Assembly: GCA_013398955.1 (NCBI GenBank)
Contig: VWPU01009592.1
Span: 1-64,000 of the forward strand
DNA length: 64,000 bases
Reading direction: 5' to 3'
Origin: Callaeas wilsoni
Taxonomy: Eukaryota > Chordata > Aves > Passeriformes > Callaeidae
In this document: positions 32,804 to 44,706 of the stretch, in pieces
Layout of the letters: every line of letters starts with the position of its first letter
Position numbering within the stretch: position 1 is the first letter of the stretch
Position numbers and translations under genes: made by a program
The notes under the pieces: generated by a model
Seen by the model: only the letters and a program-made list of their open reading frames with translations
Databases searched by the model: none
Told to the model about the DNA's origin: nothing

Positions 32804-34777
32804 CTGGAAGAGAAAAAAGCAGATTTAAAAGTTCAAATATTATTGCTATACAGAAGCCATGAGTGAAATGCTAATTGTATGGAGACACATGGATTTAAAT
32901 GGAACCAAGAGTGCATTCAAAATAACAGTAAAAGCCTGGCTTAATTTATTTAGGGTCTCTAATACCAGAAAAACGGTTACTTAGTTATAGTTATGGTCAA
33001 CAAGAGAGGCAAAATGTTGCAGTGTATTTTCTTTAAATGCTCTTAGGGAGCATGGAGGACCTAAACTTTTGCATTACCGGATATTCTGCTGCACTGCTCT
33101 TCATTTATTTCTTCCTGTCTAAAGCAAAATAGTCCAATACGGTTATGTGAAGGCATACGGTCCATCTGAGAGGCAACCAGGAGGTTTAATGTGTTGCGTT
33201 TCCTCAGACACGTTCATTCTGAGGACGTGGACTGCATTTTTGCCTCTGAGCTCAGCGACGATGAAATGCAGGTGCACCAATGATGGTAGAACTGCCCGAG
33301 GCATGACCTGGGGCTGGATGCCACTAATAGCTATCGATACCTCTAAATGGAAGCTGCGATGGCCTCACAGGCCACCTTCTTTATTTTTCAGAGTTATCTG
33401 GGTACAGATCAAAAAAGCCATACAATTTTACTCTTATTCAAAAGAAAACAAAGTCCTTGCCAAAAAAGAATTGAACAAAACACAATGTCAGACTCTGAAA
33501 ATTCAAGGAGAACATTTTTGAGGTTGCCTTATAATTTCAGTTTATTTCAGTTCTGCTAGCATTTCTTCACACCAGCACATGTTGTTTAAATTTGGCTATG
33601 GAAAAATATGCAAAGTTAGAAGTGGCATTAAACCTTTAATTTCCTAAACAAACTTGTGGCAGGGGTAGGGCAACTGTGAAGAATGCAAATCAGCTGCGCA
33701 GTACTGCTGGTACAAGATACTGTGTATGGTAAAGCCCCCAAGGTTTTTGTGAGTGCTGCAAAGGCTTACATAGTTCAAACCATTCTTTATAAAGATATAT
33801 GTGATATACTGTCTCCGTTAAGATGTTAGGAATTCCTTGCCTTTCCATGAGCTGACACCGAACAGAAGGAAATCCCTGGCTACGCGTGCACATTCGTACA
33901 TGCCTGGCGATCCTTTAGGCTCACATAATTAAATCTCGCAGTCAGCAGCGTGTGTAACAGATCCATGACAGCCTGAATTCCTCTGACTGCCCTGCATGGT
34001 CACCTCGCCTCCCAAGGATGTTCTAGCTTCCCTCACTTTTGGTTCTTCCAGATCAGTCTGGATTTATGTCAGCATACTAATTAATGTTATTAACATAAAA
34101 ATTAATGAAGTAAATAAAAAATAGTTTAAAATGCTTATAAGCCATCAGTGAGCTTGTCTTTTTGTGCTTTAGTTTCCTATACAAAAATAGAAGTCATATT
34201 TACCACAGGAGTGGTAAATATTTTTGTAACCATAGTAGGAATCTGCAAGCCATGCCACAGACCTGCTGAATCTGTTGTGCAGTGCGTGGAAAAGATGCCC
34301 ATCCTCTTTGGAGAGCTGGCTATTCTCACAGTGTTTCCAACAGCTGAACGTCATCAAAATGCAGGCACGCTTTTATAATGTTACTCATTCGTGTAGGGGT
34401 CAGAGCTTAAGCAACATCTATAAGTACCAGATCGGGGCAGGAGCTCAGGTAGGACCCGATGCAATTTAACTTATGCTAAAGATGAAAATTATAAACCTTT
34501 TACTTGTTACTTCTGGGTTAACGCAGATCCTGTATGGGATGTCAGTCATCTGGCTCAGAAACCTGTAACATCCAGTCTACTGGATGTTATAAATGGAGAA
34601 GATAAGTGACTTTAACATAGGAGAAATTCAACTCTGTCTATTCCCAAAGTGAGTGTGTGTGAGGCCCTCTTCTCTGTGTTCGTAGTACCGAGGTGAGGAC
34701 CAGTCATCTGAGCTGTGTCTGTTAGCTGTGTTTGAGCAGGGTGTGTAGGAAAGAACATGCTGATTTAGCAACATTAC
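32804..34777 (-). other. ANK2: ANK2 intron (2.0 kb)
   Basis: It contains a perfect inverted repeat with 11-bp arms (TAACATCCAGT, 2-bp loop) at 34566-34589. No exon recognised. Confidence 0.8.
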
Positions 34778-34807
34778 CTCTTCTGGTTCTGGATCTGAAT
34801 CTGACTC
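34778..34807 (-). CDS. ANK2: ANK2 acidic mini-exon (30 bp)
   Basis: The exon encodes ESDSDPEPEE, the acidic run that follows the UPA domain (ESESDQEQEEE in mammals as I recall). The acceptor is CCAAAAG and the donor GTAATG. It is in phase 0 at both ends, so it could be skipped without a frameshift. Confidence 0.88.
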
Positions 34808-35595
34808 CTTTTGGTCCCAAAGTGCCATGCAAAAAGAGAAGGGGGAAACAGAGCAGGCAAAAGGCAATCTTTTTAGAAGAGAGCAGGAAAAAGTAACTTC
34901 TGACAACATTTAACAGAAAAGAAGAAAATGCAGCACGTTCCCGCAGTTGATTTCTCATGTCAAAAAGCAGCAAAACTAAACTGTCAATTTTAACACAAAA
35001 GGCTACAGAACCCAGCAAAATACAAACACAAAACTTAAGACATCTCGTGATCCTTATTTGTATCAAAACTTTAAATATATACCTGCTTTTTCACCCACAA
35101 ATTAGCATATATAAACACTTAAAATATTCAAGAACTATTACCATTTAAAGTTTAAAAATGTTGAGATGCTCTGTTTTTAAATTATACTCAAATGCTATAA
35201 AGATTTACTATATTGTGAAAATGCCAAGAATAAAATGAACACTGTTTTGGGCAAATACATCCCTAAAAGGCATGCAGCTTCTCATCTGACCAGGGCAGGA
35301 AAAAAACCCCTGTGTTTTCAGAGAATAAACATAAATTGAAACTTTCTTAGGAAACGCATGTTTAATATCCGAGGGCACTCCCACTCATCTCTTCTGAGCC
35401 CTCAGGAAATACCTGATGACCTCTTCAAACACTGGCATTAGGAGTACCAAACCCAAGACACTGAAAGCCCTTGGGTGGAATTTTTCCCTCTTTCAAATCC
35501 CTGCCCACAAAGTTTTAACTCTGCCTTGCCCTCCTGCTCATTTCTTGTTTGTATGATAATGCTGATGCCTACAGCTGGATATAATGTCACAGTAC
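34808..35595 (-). other. ANK2: ANK2 intron (788 bp)
   Basis: AT-rich. Nothing recognised. Confidence 0.85.
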
Positions 35596-35718
35596 CTTCG
35601 TGTAAATGGGTAAAGTGATGTTTAAATTACATATGGCTTGATGAACGAGGCCTCTAGTAGACTTTGGCTCCTTCATGAATGATAATCGTCCACAGGGCTC
35701 TTGAGTGCTATCTCGGAC
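35596..35718 (-). CDS. ANK2: ANK2 exon, end of UPA domain (123 bp)
   Basis: The exon encodes [20 protein letters not shown], then [20 protein letters not shown] and K. It is in phase 0 at both ends, with acceptor GTGCCAG and donor GTACTGTG. It closes the UPA fold. Confidence 0.96.
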
Positions 35719-36501
35719 CTGGCACAGCAAAAATATGCACATTTAACCTGCTGCTTTGCTCTACGAGCTACTTGTGCCTCTCAAAGCAAGAAGAACCAGA
35801 TGAGGAGAAAAAGTCCACATAGGCAAAACAAACGTGTTTTCACTTTTCCCCCCTGCTGTTTGTAAATGTATATACGGATGTAATTGTGTATTCTATATAG
35901 GGTGGAAAATTCAGCAGGGGGGAAAATCTACAAAGCCAAAGGAAGGCAGTGGCATAGATAAAGTCGTAAATTAAAACAAGCTTACAAAACATTGCTGGTA
36001 AGGAGGGAGAAAGCTTAAAATTTGTCTAGCAGCACACAGCAAATACATAACACAATGACAGAGTGGGTTGACTTTCTCCACTTACTGGAAGTTTCCATTC
36101 ATAAATCATTTCTCTAAGACTGGTATTTATCTAACCACAATAGTTTCCTCCATTGTAGCAGAATGTCCAGGTAGAAGGAAAAGTTGGTGGAAGAGGTTTC
36201 CAGTGCTCCCTAATCTCCCACTCAGAAGAGGTGGCGATGCTAGCTCGGTGACAGCAGCCCTTCTGACCACAGTGGGCTAAATCATTACTTAATTTGGGAG
36301 GAATGGAGGGTTTTTACTTTGGCTTTTGTTTTACAAATTTTCCTACTCATAAAAAAGGTTTTAAAATGGAATAGTACGGGCATAAAATCAGGTTACAGTT
36401 GGGAAATATATATAAATTAACTAGTTTGGTTTTTCTTGGTTCACAAAAAATATGGTGAAGCGATAACATGAGATACTCAAAAAAGAAGCCATCGACATTA
36501 C
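35719..36501 (-). other. ANK2: ANK2 intron (783 bp)
   Basis: Nothing recognised. Confidence 0.85.
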
Positions 36502-36627
36502 CTTAACAAATAGAGGAAGTCTATTTTCTTTGAAGGCAAAGAAACTGAATATATGGTGTTGCCCACTCTTTGTTAGTGGCACCAAATTGCCAAAGCAGTC
36601 GACATAGATGGGTTTTCCTTCCAATAC
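36502..36627 (-). CDS. ANK2: ANK2 exon, UPA domain, middle (126 bp)
   Basis: The exon encodes [20 protein letters not shown], then [20 protein letters not shown]. It is in phase 0 at both ends. The acceptor is TCCAACAG and the donor GTAATGTCG. Confidence 0.96.
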
Positions 36628-37914
36628 CTGTTGGAAAGGAAAAAAAGCAAACCATCGATTAATCCTTGTGAGGCGATTAAGATTTCTTCTTAAGGATAAT
36701 TCTACAACAGTTCCAATCAGTTTCTGGAATTGTTAGGACTTGTCAGCATTTACAAGATTTGTTACGTACCTAAAATGTGTGGAAACATTTCAGGTTATTA
36801 AATTCCAGAGGGAAGAGATTGTTAATTTAGTAACCACAGTGCAGTACTTTAAATGACAAAACGTGACAAGTGTCATAAATCCGGGCAAACTTTTAAATCT
36901 AGATTTTAATTTGGATTTTCGATTGACTGCAGTTTTAGCATACTTTGTTCACCTGCCCCCATCACCACAGTCAAAGAAATATTTTCTTCAATCGTCGGAA
37001 TTCAGAGAGTGTACCTATCGAGTCCATTTATTTCAGCTGGATCTGTAGGCCTGACAGCTTTTGAAATGCAGGCCTCAGGTAAATAACTCTCTGAAACCTC
37101 TCGATAATGGCATCGCTTGTATCTTCAGATTGCTGTTGTTACGGTCCCTCCACATGTTTGAATATCAGATCAGCAGTTTGGGAGATGTTCCGTTCAAAAT
37201 GCCAATCCATTCATGGCTCATCCTTACTTTCCAGAAATTCAGCCTTGTCAGTCAGTTTGATAAGCCCATATTTTATCTTGCTGCTCTGCACGAGATGCCT
37301 GTCAGAGCTTTGGGAACAGCAAGGACAATTTTTTTCAAGGTGGGATTCTCACGGAAAAGAAACCGAACTAAGCAGAACGTGCCACGTAAGTTAAAGCACC
37401 TTCAATTTGTCATCCCTTCTGAGGAAGCTGACAGCACCAGAGAAACTGCATTTAGCAGGCAGTTTGCTGAATCCCACAGAGGAAAGCTTTTGCCTGCTCA
37501 GCAACAGATTTAATGCAATTTTACTTTTGTAAAGCAGGTTATTAATCAAATCTGCTACTTTAACTTCTTGGTATGTGAATGTGCTGACAAACTGTGACCA
37601 CTGTCTGGTTAGTTATGTGCATTTATGGAGTTACTGAAAGCTGGGATTTAGCCTTCGTTTTTGGCTCCAACCTCCTCCCTTTAGCCCTGTGGACTGTTGG
37701 GCAGCTGCCCTCTGGGAATAGGGTTTCCTCACTACTTTTTCCTTAACACCTGACAAAAGTCCAAGTTTCCATCTTATCATGGTTGCTGATACTGCACCGT
37801 GACAGTACTTGTCGGCAGATTATTTCTCAGTCCTTGTGGCAGATAGAAGGTGGAATATATTAGTTTAAAAGCGGGCACTAGAAAATGGAGAAAACTTAAA
37901 GTCTTGTACAGTAC
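36628..37914 (-). other. ANK2: ANK2 intron (1.3 kb)
   Basis: No exon, repeat or RNA gene recognised. Confidence 0.85.
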
Positions 37915-38143
37915 CTCTACGTCCCTGCTTCTGGCAACTTCAGCAAAGTTTTCTTGTTGTTCTAGAGTTTTATCCACCTTGTCATCCGTCATGCAGAAAC
38001 ATCTTAACCGTGCTTCAATGGGATCATGAGATTTGGCAAACACCACAAATTTGGCCATGTAGGGCACACAAATAATTTCTCTGTACACTTGGGAAGCAAA
38101 AGTAACAGATTCTTGTGTCTGACGACAGTCTATCAACCAAAAT
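37915..38143 (-). CDS. ANK2: ANK2 exon, UPA domain, first part (229 bp)
   Basis: The exon encodes [19 protein letters not shown], then [20 protein letters not shown], ending at [11 protein letters not shown]. This is the start of the UPA domain that packs against ZU5-C in the ZU5-ZU5-UPA-death supramodule. The acceptor is TTTTACAG and the donor GTACTGTAC. A tempting GTA-CTG read-through past the donor is replaced by the GTA-TTG that starts the next exon, which fixes the border. Confidence 0.96.
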
Positions 38144-40410
38144 CTGTAAAAGAAAATGAAGAGTTCTGCCATCAGAGGAGAAGGATTTAAGAAAGGAAAT
38201 TCTATGTTCCCCCATCCTGGCAGCATTAGCTGGTAACCATAGCAATTGGAGATAACAAGACAGAATAGAGTAGAAAAAGAATTATCACTCTTGCATTTTG
38301 TCTCCCATTCAGCTTAAAGGAAATAGCAGTCAATTCCTTACATACAACAGCAAAACCTGAGGTCTTTAGGGGAACGTAAATGACTTTGTCCGCTGTGCAA
38401 AGCTGCATGCGAAATTAGAAATGATTCCTATGTGAATTTAGTCACCAAGCATTTTCCAAGGAGTGACATGTCCTGCCTCCTTTCCCAGCTACCGCTTGAG
38501 TTTCTCCCAATGGAGCTGGTGCCATTGTTTTTGAATAAAATCCACTGTGTGGGTGGAAAGCTCCAGTTTCCCAGCCGGCGGATGAAGGCGGAAATCAGGA
38601 GAGGTCAGAGGCAGCTCAAAAGCCGCTCTGATCTAGAGGGAGGTTATTCCTCACGGTGGATTACATGGCATTATAACCCCAGAGCACACCTTCGGAGTGC
38701 AACTGCTCTGCACTTACTCATCCGCAGCTGAGTAACAGCGAATTCCGTGCTGTGCCGATCTTTAGAACGCTTAACACACGCACTGCTCAAAACCCCAGGC
38801 TGCTGACATTTGCAAGAGGGAAAGCATGTGTGCTACAGAAAGGCTCTGCACACTGATCCTTTCCTTTTCCTGCGTGGGAGAATTATGCTGTGCTGGACTC
38901 CAACTGGAGAGGCCACATCCTCTGAGAAACCACCAGATGCCTCAGTGATTTGCTGTCAAACACCAGGGGCTAAAAAGCCCCAACAGATATTAAAGCTTTT
39001 AAAAGCTGCAGCTCAGGAAATGGAAAACAAACACTATGCCTCCAAGTCTGTAGTGTAATTCACGTGGCAAATATACCTCTTTCCCAAGCTCATTTTGGAC
39101 AGAATTAGTTTTATGAATGGGAAAATTGTTGTCCATCGTTAATGACTTAACTAGACATAAAAAAATTACTGCAAATAGCAGAAGAATCAGAAATTAGATT
39201 AAAAATCCCTCTTTTTAACTTCATCAGCATTTCAAATCATGTTCGGAGCAAAGTACATAGTTGAATGTTCACTTAAGACTAAAAACAAGAGGCAGAACCC
39301 ATTAAAATCTCTACATCGGACCCTGCCTGTATCACAGAACATAAAAAATAGTAATCAATTTTCATGTCATCATCAGGACTAAGAAAGATCTACTACAAAA
39401 ATGGATTGTAGGACCATAAACTGTCTCCCTTATTCTGGCAGCCTATCGCGTGTAGCCCTGCTGGGGACTACTTTAGTCCCAACTATAGGGACTTGGACCT
39501 CTCAAACTCTGCATCTTGTTTCCACACATGGTTCTTAAATTAGCCTTTAATTCCTGCCTTTGCACAGACCGCAGCAGCAGCACTGAGCTGAAAGCACTGT
39601 AAGATCCCCCTCTCGTGGCCGCTGCTGTTACGGAGGAACGTTCAGTTACACCGAACAGAAACGTGCATGAGCAAAGCAGCCAACTTAATGGGAAAACAGC
39701 CCGTTCTGAACCAAGAAAGGACAAAAAATTAATACTTTATTTCACCTAATGTTAAACTGGAGGTTGGACTGCAAGAGCTGATCTCCTTTTAACACTGGAC
39801 ACACTATTTCCACAAATAACAAACCGAATTAACAGCAAAAACTGCCCCAGGCACTGAATGTTTGCACTGAATTTCATGGGCAAGTTATCCATGATGTTTT
39901 CAACTGTATACTGGACTACACAGCCTAGATGGAATACTTTCCAGGTCACGAATTGCATCTCCCGTTACAGAGGAGGAGAGTTTTGGGAATTTCTGTGATA
40001 CGCATCATGGACACAAACTAAAATACATACATACTAGGATACCAACTAAAATACATACATACACTCATAGACATTATTATTTTTTCAAAATGAAAATCTG
40101 TTTTCAGTAGGAGAGCAGTTAAATCTCATCACAAGAACAGATGTATGGAAGAGATGCTTCTAGACCCCAGTTCGGCATACCTACAGGCCCTTTCTGCCTG
40201 ACTTCTACTATTCTGGAAGTAATAGCTCTTACAAGACGTATAATGAGGAACCCAAAGAAGGGATTTCTGTTTCCATGGAAATTTGCATAATAATCAATAT
40301 CTCCATTCATTCTACTCTCTGAACTGAAATAGTTTAACAGAAATATTTGTGGAACAAAGGCACGCATTTGAGAGTATCCCCATGCAAGTCCTGTTTGCTT
40401 GTGTAGGTAC
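38144..40410 (-). other. ANK2: ANK2 intron (2.3 kb)
   Basis: A direct repeat ACTAAAATACATACATAC occurs at about 40018 and 40046. No exon or transposon recognised. Confidence 0.8.
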
Positions 40411-40507
40411 CTGGCAGACACATTTGTCGTGAAGGAAACGCATTCATTAACAAATGTCAGTGGTGTTGTCCCGGTGATGTCTTCCCACTGGGCAGGGGTG
40501 GTTCCAC
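40411..40507 (-). CDS. ANK2: ANK2 exon, end of ZU5-C (97 bp)
   Basis: The exon encodes [19 protein letters not shown], then [12 protein letters not shown]. The acceptor is CGTTTCAG and the donor GTACCTAC. It enters in phase 1 and leaves in phase 2. It joins exon 37915-38143 to give [11 protein letters not shown]. Confidence 0.95.
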
Positions 40508-41174
40508 CTGAAACGATAGGGGCTCAAAAATAAAATCAAAACCAAGCATGTCTGCAAGGCTTTTGCTTCTAAGAAATATTTTACAATTTTTAATTGCCGT
40601 GAAATCAGTGATAATTCCAGATATGCCTTCTCCTTGGGTCCACATTATTCCACTAATGCTAGTAGGACTGGATGGGCTTGCCCCGAAAAAAACAAGTGCC
40701 CAAATGATTTTTAAGTAATGAGCCCTGTAGCACAGGATTAAATTAATTAATTAAATTAAATGCTCGCAGCTCATTTCTTTCTCTTAAAGGAGACTGAAGG
40801 AGATGCTAATCACTTTGGAGGCATGGCAAGTAAAGTGTTCAACTCTAGTATTTTCTTCCTAAGCATCTTACAACATTAACTCTCTACTACACTTAGTCTG
40901 CCAGGCAGAGGTACGTTGGTTCCCAAGAAACAAATCGTATGGAAAATGCAAAAAAACCACCAAACTCGAAGTCTATGATTATATTACACATCTCTTATTA
41001 GGGCAAACAACAAATGTTACTTCTAGTGCAAAGGAATTGTTTGGAAAGTAGTCTATTTTCACAGCTTCAGGTTTCCACCCAGCTTCCCCTGGGTATAATC
41101 AGTTCAGCGTTTCCAGCCCCCAGGGACTGACAGTTTCAGGATGCACATGGAAAGCTCCAGGACTAGCATCCTAC
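40508..41174 (-). other. ANK2: ANK2 intron (667 bp)
   Basis: A TTAATTAATTAAATTAAAT run lies at about 40740. Nothing else seen. Confidence 0.85.
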
Positions 41175-41379
41175 CTGTTATGCTGCATAGTAACCTTAGA
41201 GTGGGCGTGTCGCCTCCATAGCCGTTCATGAGCCCATCGCTGGAGGCCTTGGGCACGGGAATCGTCATCGTGATGGGCTTATGGAATTTCCTTCTCCTGG
41301 GCTCCAGCGTGACTATGGGGCTGAAGGTAGCTTTGTTGCCCAAAATCTTCTTTGTAAGTTCAGTGTGCATAGGTTGAGC
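41175..41379 (-). CDS. ANK2: ANK2 exon, middle of ZU5-C (205 bp)
   Basis: The exon encodes [19 protein letters not shown], then [20 protein letters not shown] and LRLLCSIT. This is the most conserved strand set of ZU5-C. The acceptor is TTTGGAAAG and the donor GTAGGATG. It leaves in phase 1. Confidence 0.96.
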
Positions 41380-42223
41380 CTTTCCAAAGCAGCAGAAAAT
41401 AACAGAGTAGTTACGCAAAAACAGTTTAGGGATGTGTAAAGAACTGGGCCCATATATTGCCCTCAAACCCCTTAACTTTTCAAATGGCACAATTTGTCAT
41501 GAAAATCTGCAGACAGAAGAACTGACTGCCAGTGAGAAGGGGAGACCTCACCTTTTAAACTCTCCCTTGCCTGCCTCCTCTTTCTCTCCCTTTTCTTGTT
41601 GCTTGTCAGATTTTTACAGCATTAATTTCGATTCACTTCACCAGTAGCAAATGATAACCTGGTCACTTTTTTCCCCTGAGAACAAACTCTATCTGTTTTA
41701 CAGTGCTATTCAGCTAATCCCAGGAGATTTCAACAAGCAGTCTCCTGGACAAGGTAAATCATGGATGCATGCAGCAGGGGGACAGGATGGAGACAGAGGA
41801 AAGACTTCCCTCTCTTTGAGGAGTGAATTGTTACACTGGTTCCTTCACACTGAAAATCTGTACATTTAATAATAGCAGCACATTTAATAATAGCAGCACT
41901 TGGTACTTCTCCAATGCCTTTCATAAGAAGTATTTGGGAAACTCTATGACCTATGCTGATATCAGCATCATCGTCGTCACCAAAATCTCTTCCCAACATT
42001 ATAAAGACCGTTAACAGACATGACCCTGAACTAATTGGAAAACCCAAAACTTTACCACTTGCTTTGACTTTCGCATGGATTTTTTTCTCTTTTATTATTT
42101 TTACTAAAAGCATTGTAGACAACATGCAACATGACAAGCTGAATATGCTGGTTCTCTCTTCAAAAAAGGTGATTGCTCACCAAAAATAAAACCAAGTTAA
42201 ACTTCGTGAATGCTTCGCTGTAC
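41380..42223 (-). other. ANK2: ANK2 intron (844 bp)
   Basis: It contains an 18-bp perfect tandem duplication (ATTTAATAATAGCAGCAC twice) at about 41864-41899. No other feature. Confidence 0.85.
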
Positions 42224-42435
42224 CTGGAGGCCAACGCGAATTCGCTTGGTGAGAGCCCCTTCTGGGAAGACTGCCTGCACCTGTGGGACCACGGTGCTGC
42301 TCAGCACCCCTCCCTCGGGCCCAATGAGGTTGCTGTCCTGTTTGATCCGGGACACCACTGCGAAGTACTGAGGGAAATCCCGGGTGATGATGCGGCAGAT
42401 CCGCTTCTTCTCAAGCTCTTCTGGAGTGTCGAGGA
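42224..42435 (-). CDS. ANK2: ANK2 exon, start of ZU5-C (212 bp)
   Basis: The exon encodes [20 protein letters not shown], then [20 protein letters not shown] and [19 protein letters not shown]. This is the first half of the second ZU5 domain. The acceptor is CTGCCCTCAG and the donor GTACAGCG. It ends on a full codon. There is no in-frame stop on the minus strand. Confidence 0.96.
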
Positions 42436-43234
42436 CTGAGGGCAGAAGAGGGGACGGTCAGAACACCAGAGTTTCGGAGAAACAGGATAGCCGCCTTCAA
42501 AACACACTGCAGCTTTTCACAGTCTGTGCGACTTACACAAAGTACTTTGTCAAGAAATAACAGGAAAAGGAAACACACACCTGTGTTCGGCTAAATCAGA
42601 GCAATCAAGAAAGAAGAGACAGACAGAGCCATGAACTGAAGGCAGCTTAAGGCAGCAAACAGAACACACTGACAACACCTCCAAGATCAGCAGCCAAACA
42701 AGCAAAGGGATAAGTTCCAGCCCCTTCTACCTCACATATTTACAATGTCCTGAACTAGCATCAACAAAACGAAACTTCAAAACAGTATCAAAACACGAGT
42801 TCAGCTTGAATGCTGTGAGTTAGCTTGTTTACTTTGGGATTTGTGAGGTTTTTTGAAAAAAAAAAAAAAACAAAAACAAATTAATAACAACTTCTGCAGC
42901 TCCCAGACAGCCCGAGGCCATTCTGTTCTCTCAGAAAGCAAGAGTACCCATGACTGACATTTCCTCCCACACATGGAGCTGCTCCGAAGGGATCAGTATT
43001 GTAATTGCCTTGTTTTGGAAAGATGTTTGCTATGGAAGCTTTTAGTTCAACACTACAAGAAGGAGCAGGAGAAAACACAAGTCTGGAGTCTATTCTCAGC
43101 TTCACGAAGGGAGACATCCTGTCTCACTGCTTCAGCAGCCCATGCAAGGGAAGTGAGCGCCACAGTAAAAGCTACTACCCCCAAGTACAGAAGTAACACA
43201 GGAGCAGGATAAGAAACCAAGTGCCACTGGATAC
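42436..43234 (-). other. ANK2: ANK2 intron (799 bp)
   Basis: An A-run lies at about 42856. No other feature. Confidence 0.85.
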
Positions 43235-43389
43235 CTTCATCCATCCCATTCAGGATTTCATTCAGTTCATCCTCAGTGTATTCACAGAAATGCTCCTTCC
43301 AGCTGTCCCCGTTCTCGCTGCGCAGGATCACCAGCTCTCTCTCCTTCCCACGCAGGGCAGCAAAATGAGGAATCTCCACGATCACGGGC
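43235..43389 (-). CDS. ANK2: ANK2 exon, end of ZU5-N (155 bp)
   Basis: The exon encodes [19 protein letters not shown], then [14 protein letters not shown] and [14 protein letters not shown]. This completes the first ZU5 domain. The acceptor is TGTGCCAG and the donor GTATCCAG. It enters in phase 2 and leaves in phase 1. Confidence 0.96.
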
Positions 43390-44607
43390 CTGGCACAGCA
43401 ACACAGCACATTAAATGCACACGGGAGAGAGGAAGAAACAGGATTAACAGCAACTCTATTCAGTCTGCTACAAAGTGACCTGGAATTCTACCTATTTGGC
43501 TGGAATACTTTGGCACAATCCTAAACTAGTAGGCCACTAACACAGACTAGATTTTTACAGGGACCCAGTAAGTGCTGAAGGACAGACAAAAAAGTGCATT
43601 CACCTCTTTCCACAGTGTGAATGAGATTTGGTAAGATCATAGTGCTTATCTGGAAATTTGGTGATTGTTTTTGCAAATCCATCAAAAGCTCATGCTCGCT
43701 TTAGTTGTCACTACTGTCTGGGTTAACCTGTGCAACTTCATTTCAAAGAGAATCTACTGTAATGTATAAGAATAGTGGGACAAATTCTGATCTCACTTAT
43801 ACTAGTGCAAATCAGAATAATTTCATTGCAATCCGGAGGCGACTGTGTCCTAGGCAAATTTCACTTCTCTGTAGGTCTGTACATTCCAATGAATTTATTC
43901 CTGATTTACACCCTGGGAGAGATACAGGAAGTCTGAGGAGATTGTCTGGGTTTCTATTGCAGTATAAGAGATAAGAATTTGCCTTGTTGCCTTGCAAGTC
44001 AACATCTGCACCAGTGTATGCGCCCATACATATCTATATATACACACACACATATACAACACATATGTGTACATATAATATATCTGTATTGAGATATACA
44101 TATACATACATACTCTTAGAAATAAGAGAGAAGATATAAAGATATTTGTAGATACACTTCTCTAATTAGAGGACTCACACAGGTTACCAGGTATGTAAGT
44201 AAATGCCACGTGTTCTATCACACTGGTGGTATCCAACATTTTACTTATTGATTGATCGGTCCTTGATACAAAAAAAACAGTTGAAAATTTACAGTAGATT
44301 CTTTTTTTTTTTGTGGTCCCAATCCAGGTTGCTTTGCTACAGACATCGAGCACAGAACTAGGAAGATTTCATGCCAAAACAAAAATGAAGGCCACAGTAC
44401 ATGAAGAAAAAGATACAAACATACCACCAAAACAAAACCACAAACCACAAAGGTCGGAAAATGGTCCACTAAGGGATAAGTGTACAAAATTTCAAATGAT
44501 AGAAAGGGACAATATCATGGGCATAATGACATAAAAAAATCATATTGCAGAAGGAGGAGAAGAATGGGGAGGTCAGCATCCATCAATTTGTTTCAAGTCT
44601 CTCCTAC
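43390..44607 (-). other. ANK2: ANK2 intron after the cassette exon
   Basis: It contains an imperfect TA/CA microsatellite at about 44030-44110 (ATATATACACACACACATATAC and related) and a T-run at about 44303. Nothing else seen. Confidence 0.8.
44028..44112. repeat. Imperfect TA/CA microsatellite
   Basis: Alternating TATA and CACA dinucleotides with interruptions lie within the ANK2 intron. The RNA from either strand could form weak hairpins. Probably neutral. Confidence 0.85.
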
Positions 44608-44706
44608 CCAAGGAATTTGGTCCCAGGAGGCCCCAGCTGAAGGATTCGGCTGACCAAGCTTTCTCCCTCATTAAGTGGGGGAGGAGCCGTAGGCAGATGA
44701 AGTTTA
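44608..44706 (-). CDS. ANK2: ANK2 cassette exon re-encoding the ZU5-N tail (99 bp)
   Basis: The exon encodes (G)KLHLPTAPPPLNEGESLVSR, then ILQLGPPGTKFLG. Its second half parallels the end of exon 46094-46318 ([20 protein letters not shown]), so it looks like an ancient exon duplication. The acceptor is GTACTCAG and the donor GTAGGAGAG. It is 99 bp long, enters and leaves in phase 2, and has no stop, so inclusion adds 33 residues in frame between the FLG and PVIVEIPHF segments. I recall a similar optional segment in mammalian ankyrin isoforms but cannot check it. I infer that it is alternatively spliced. Confidence 0.8.
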
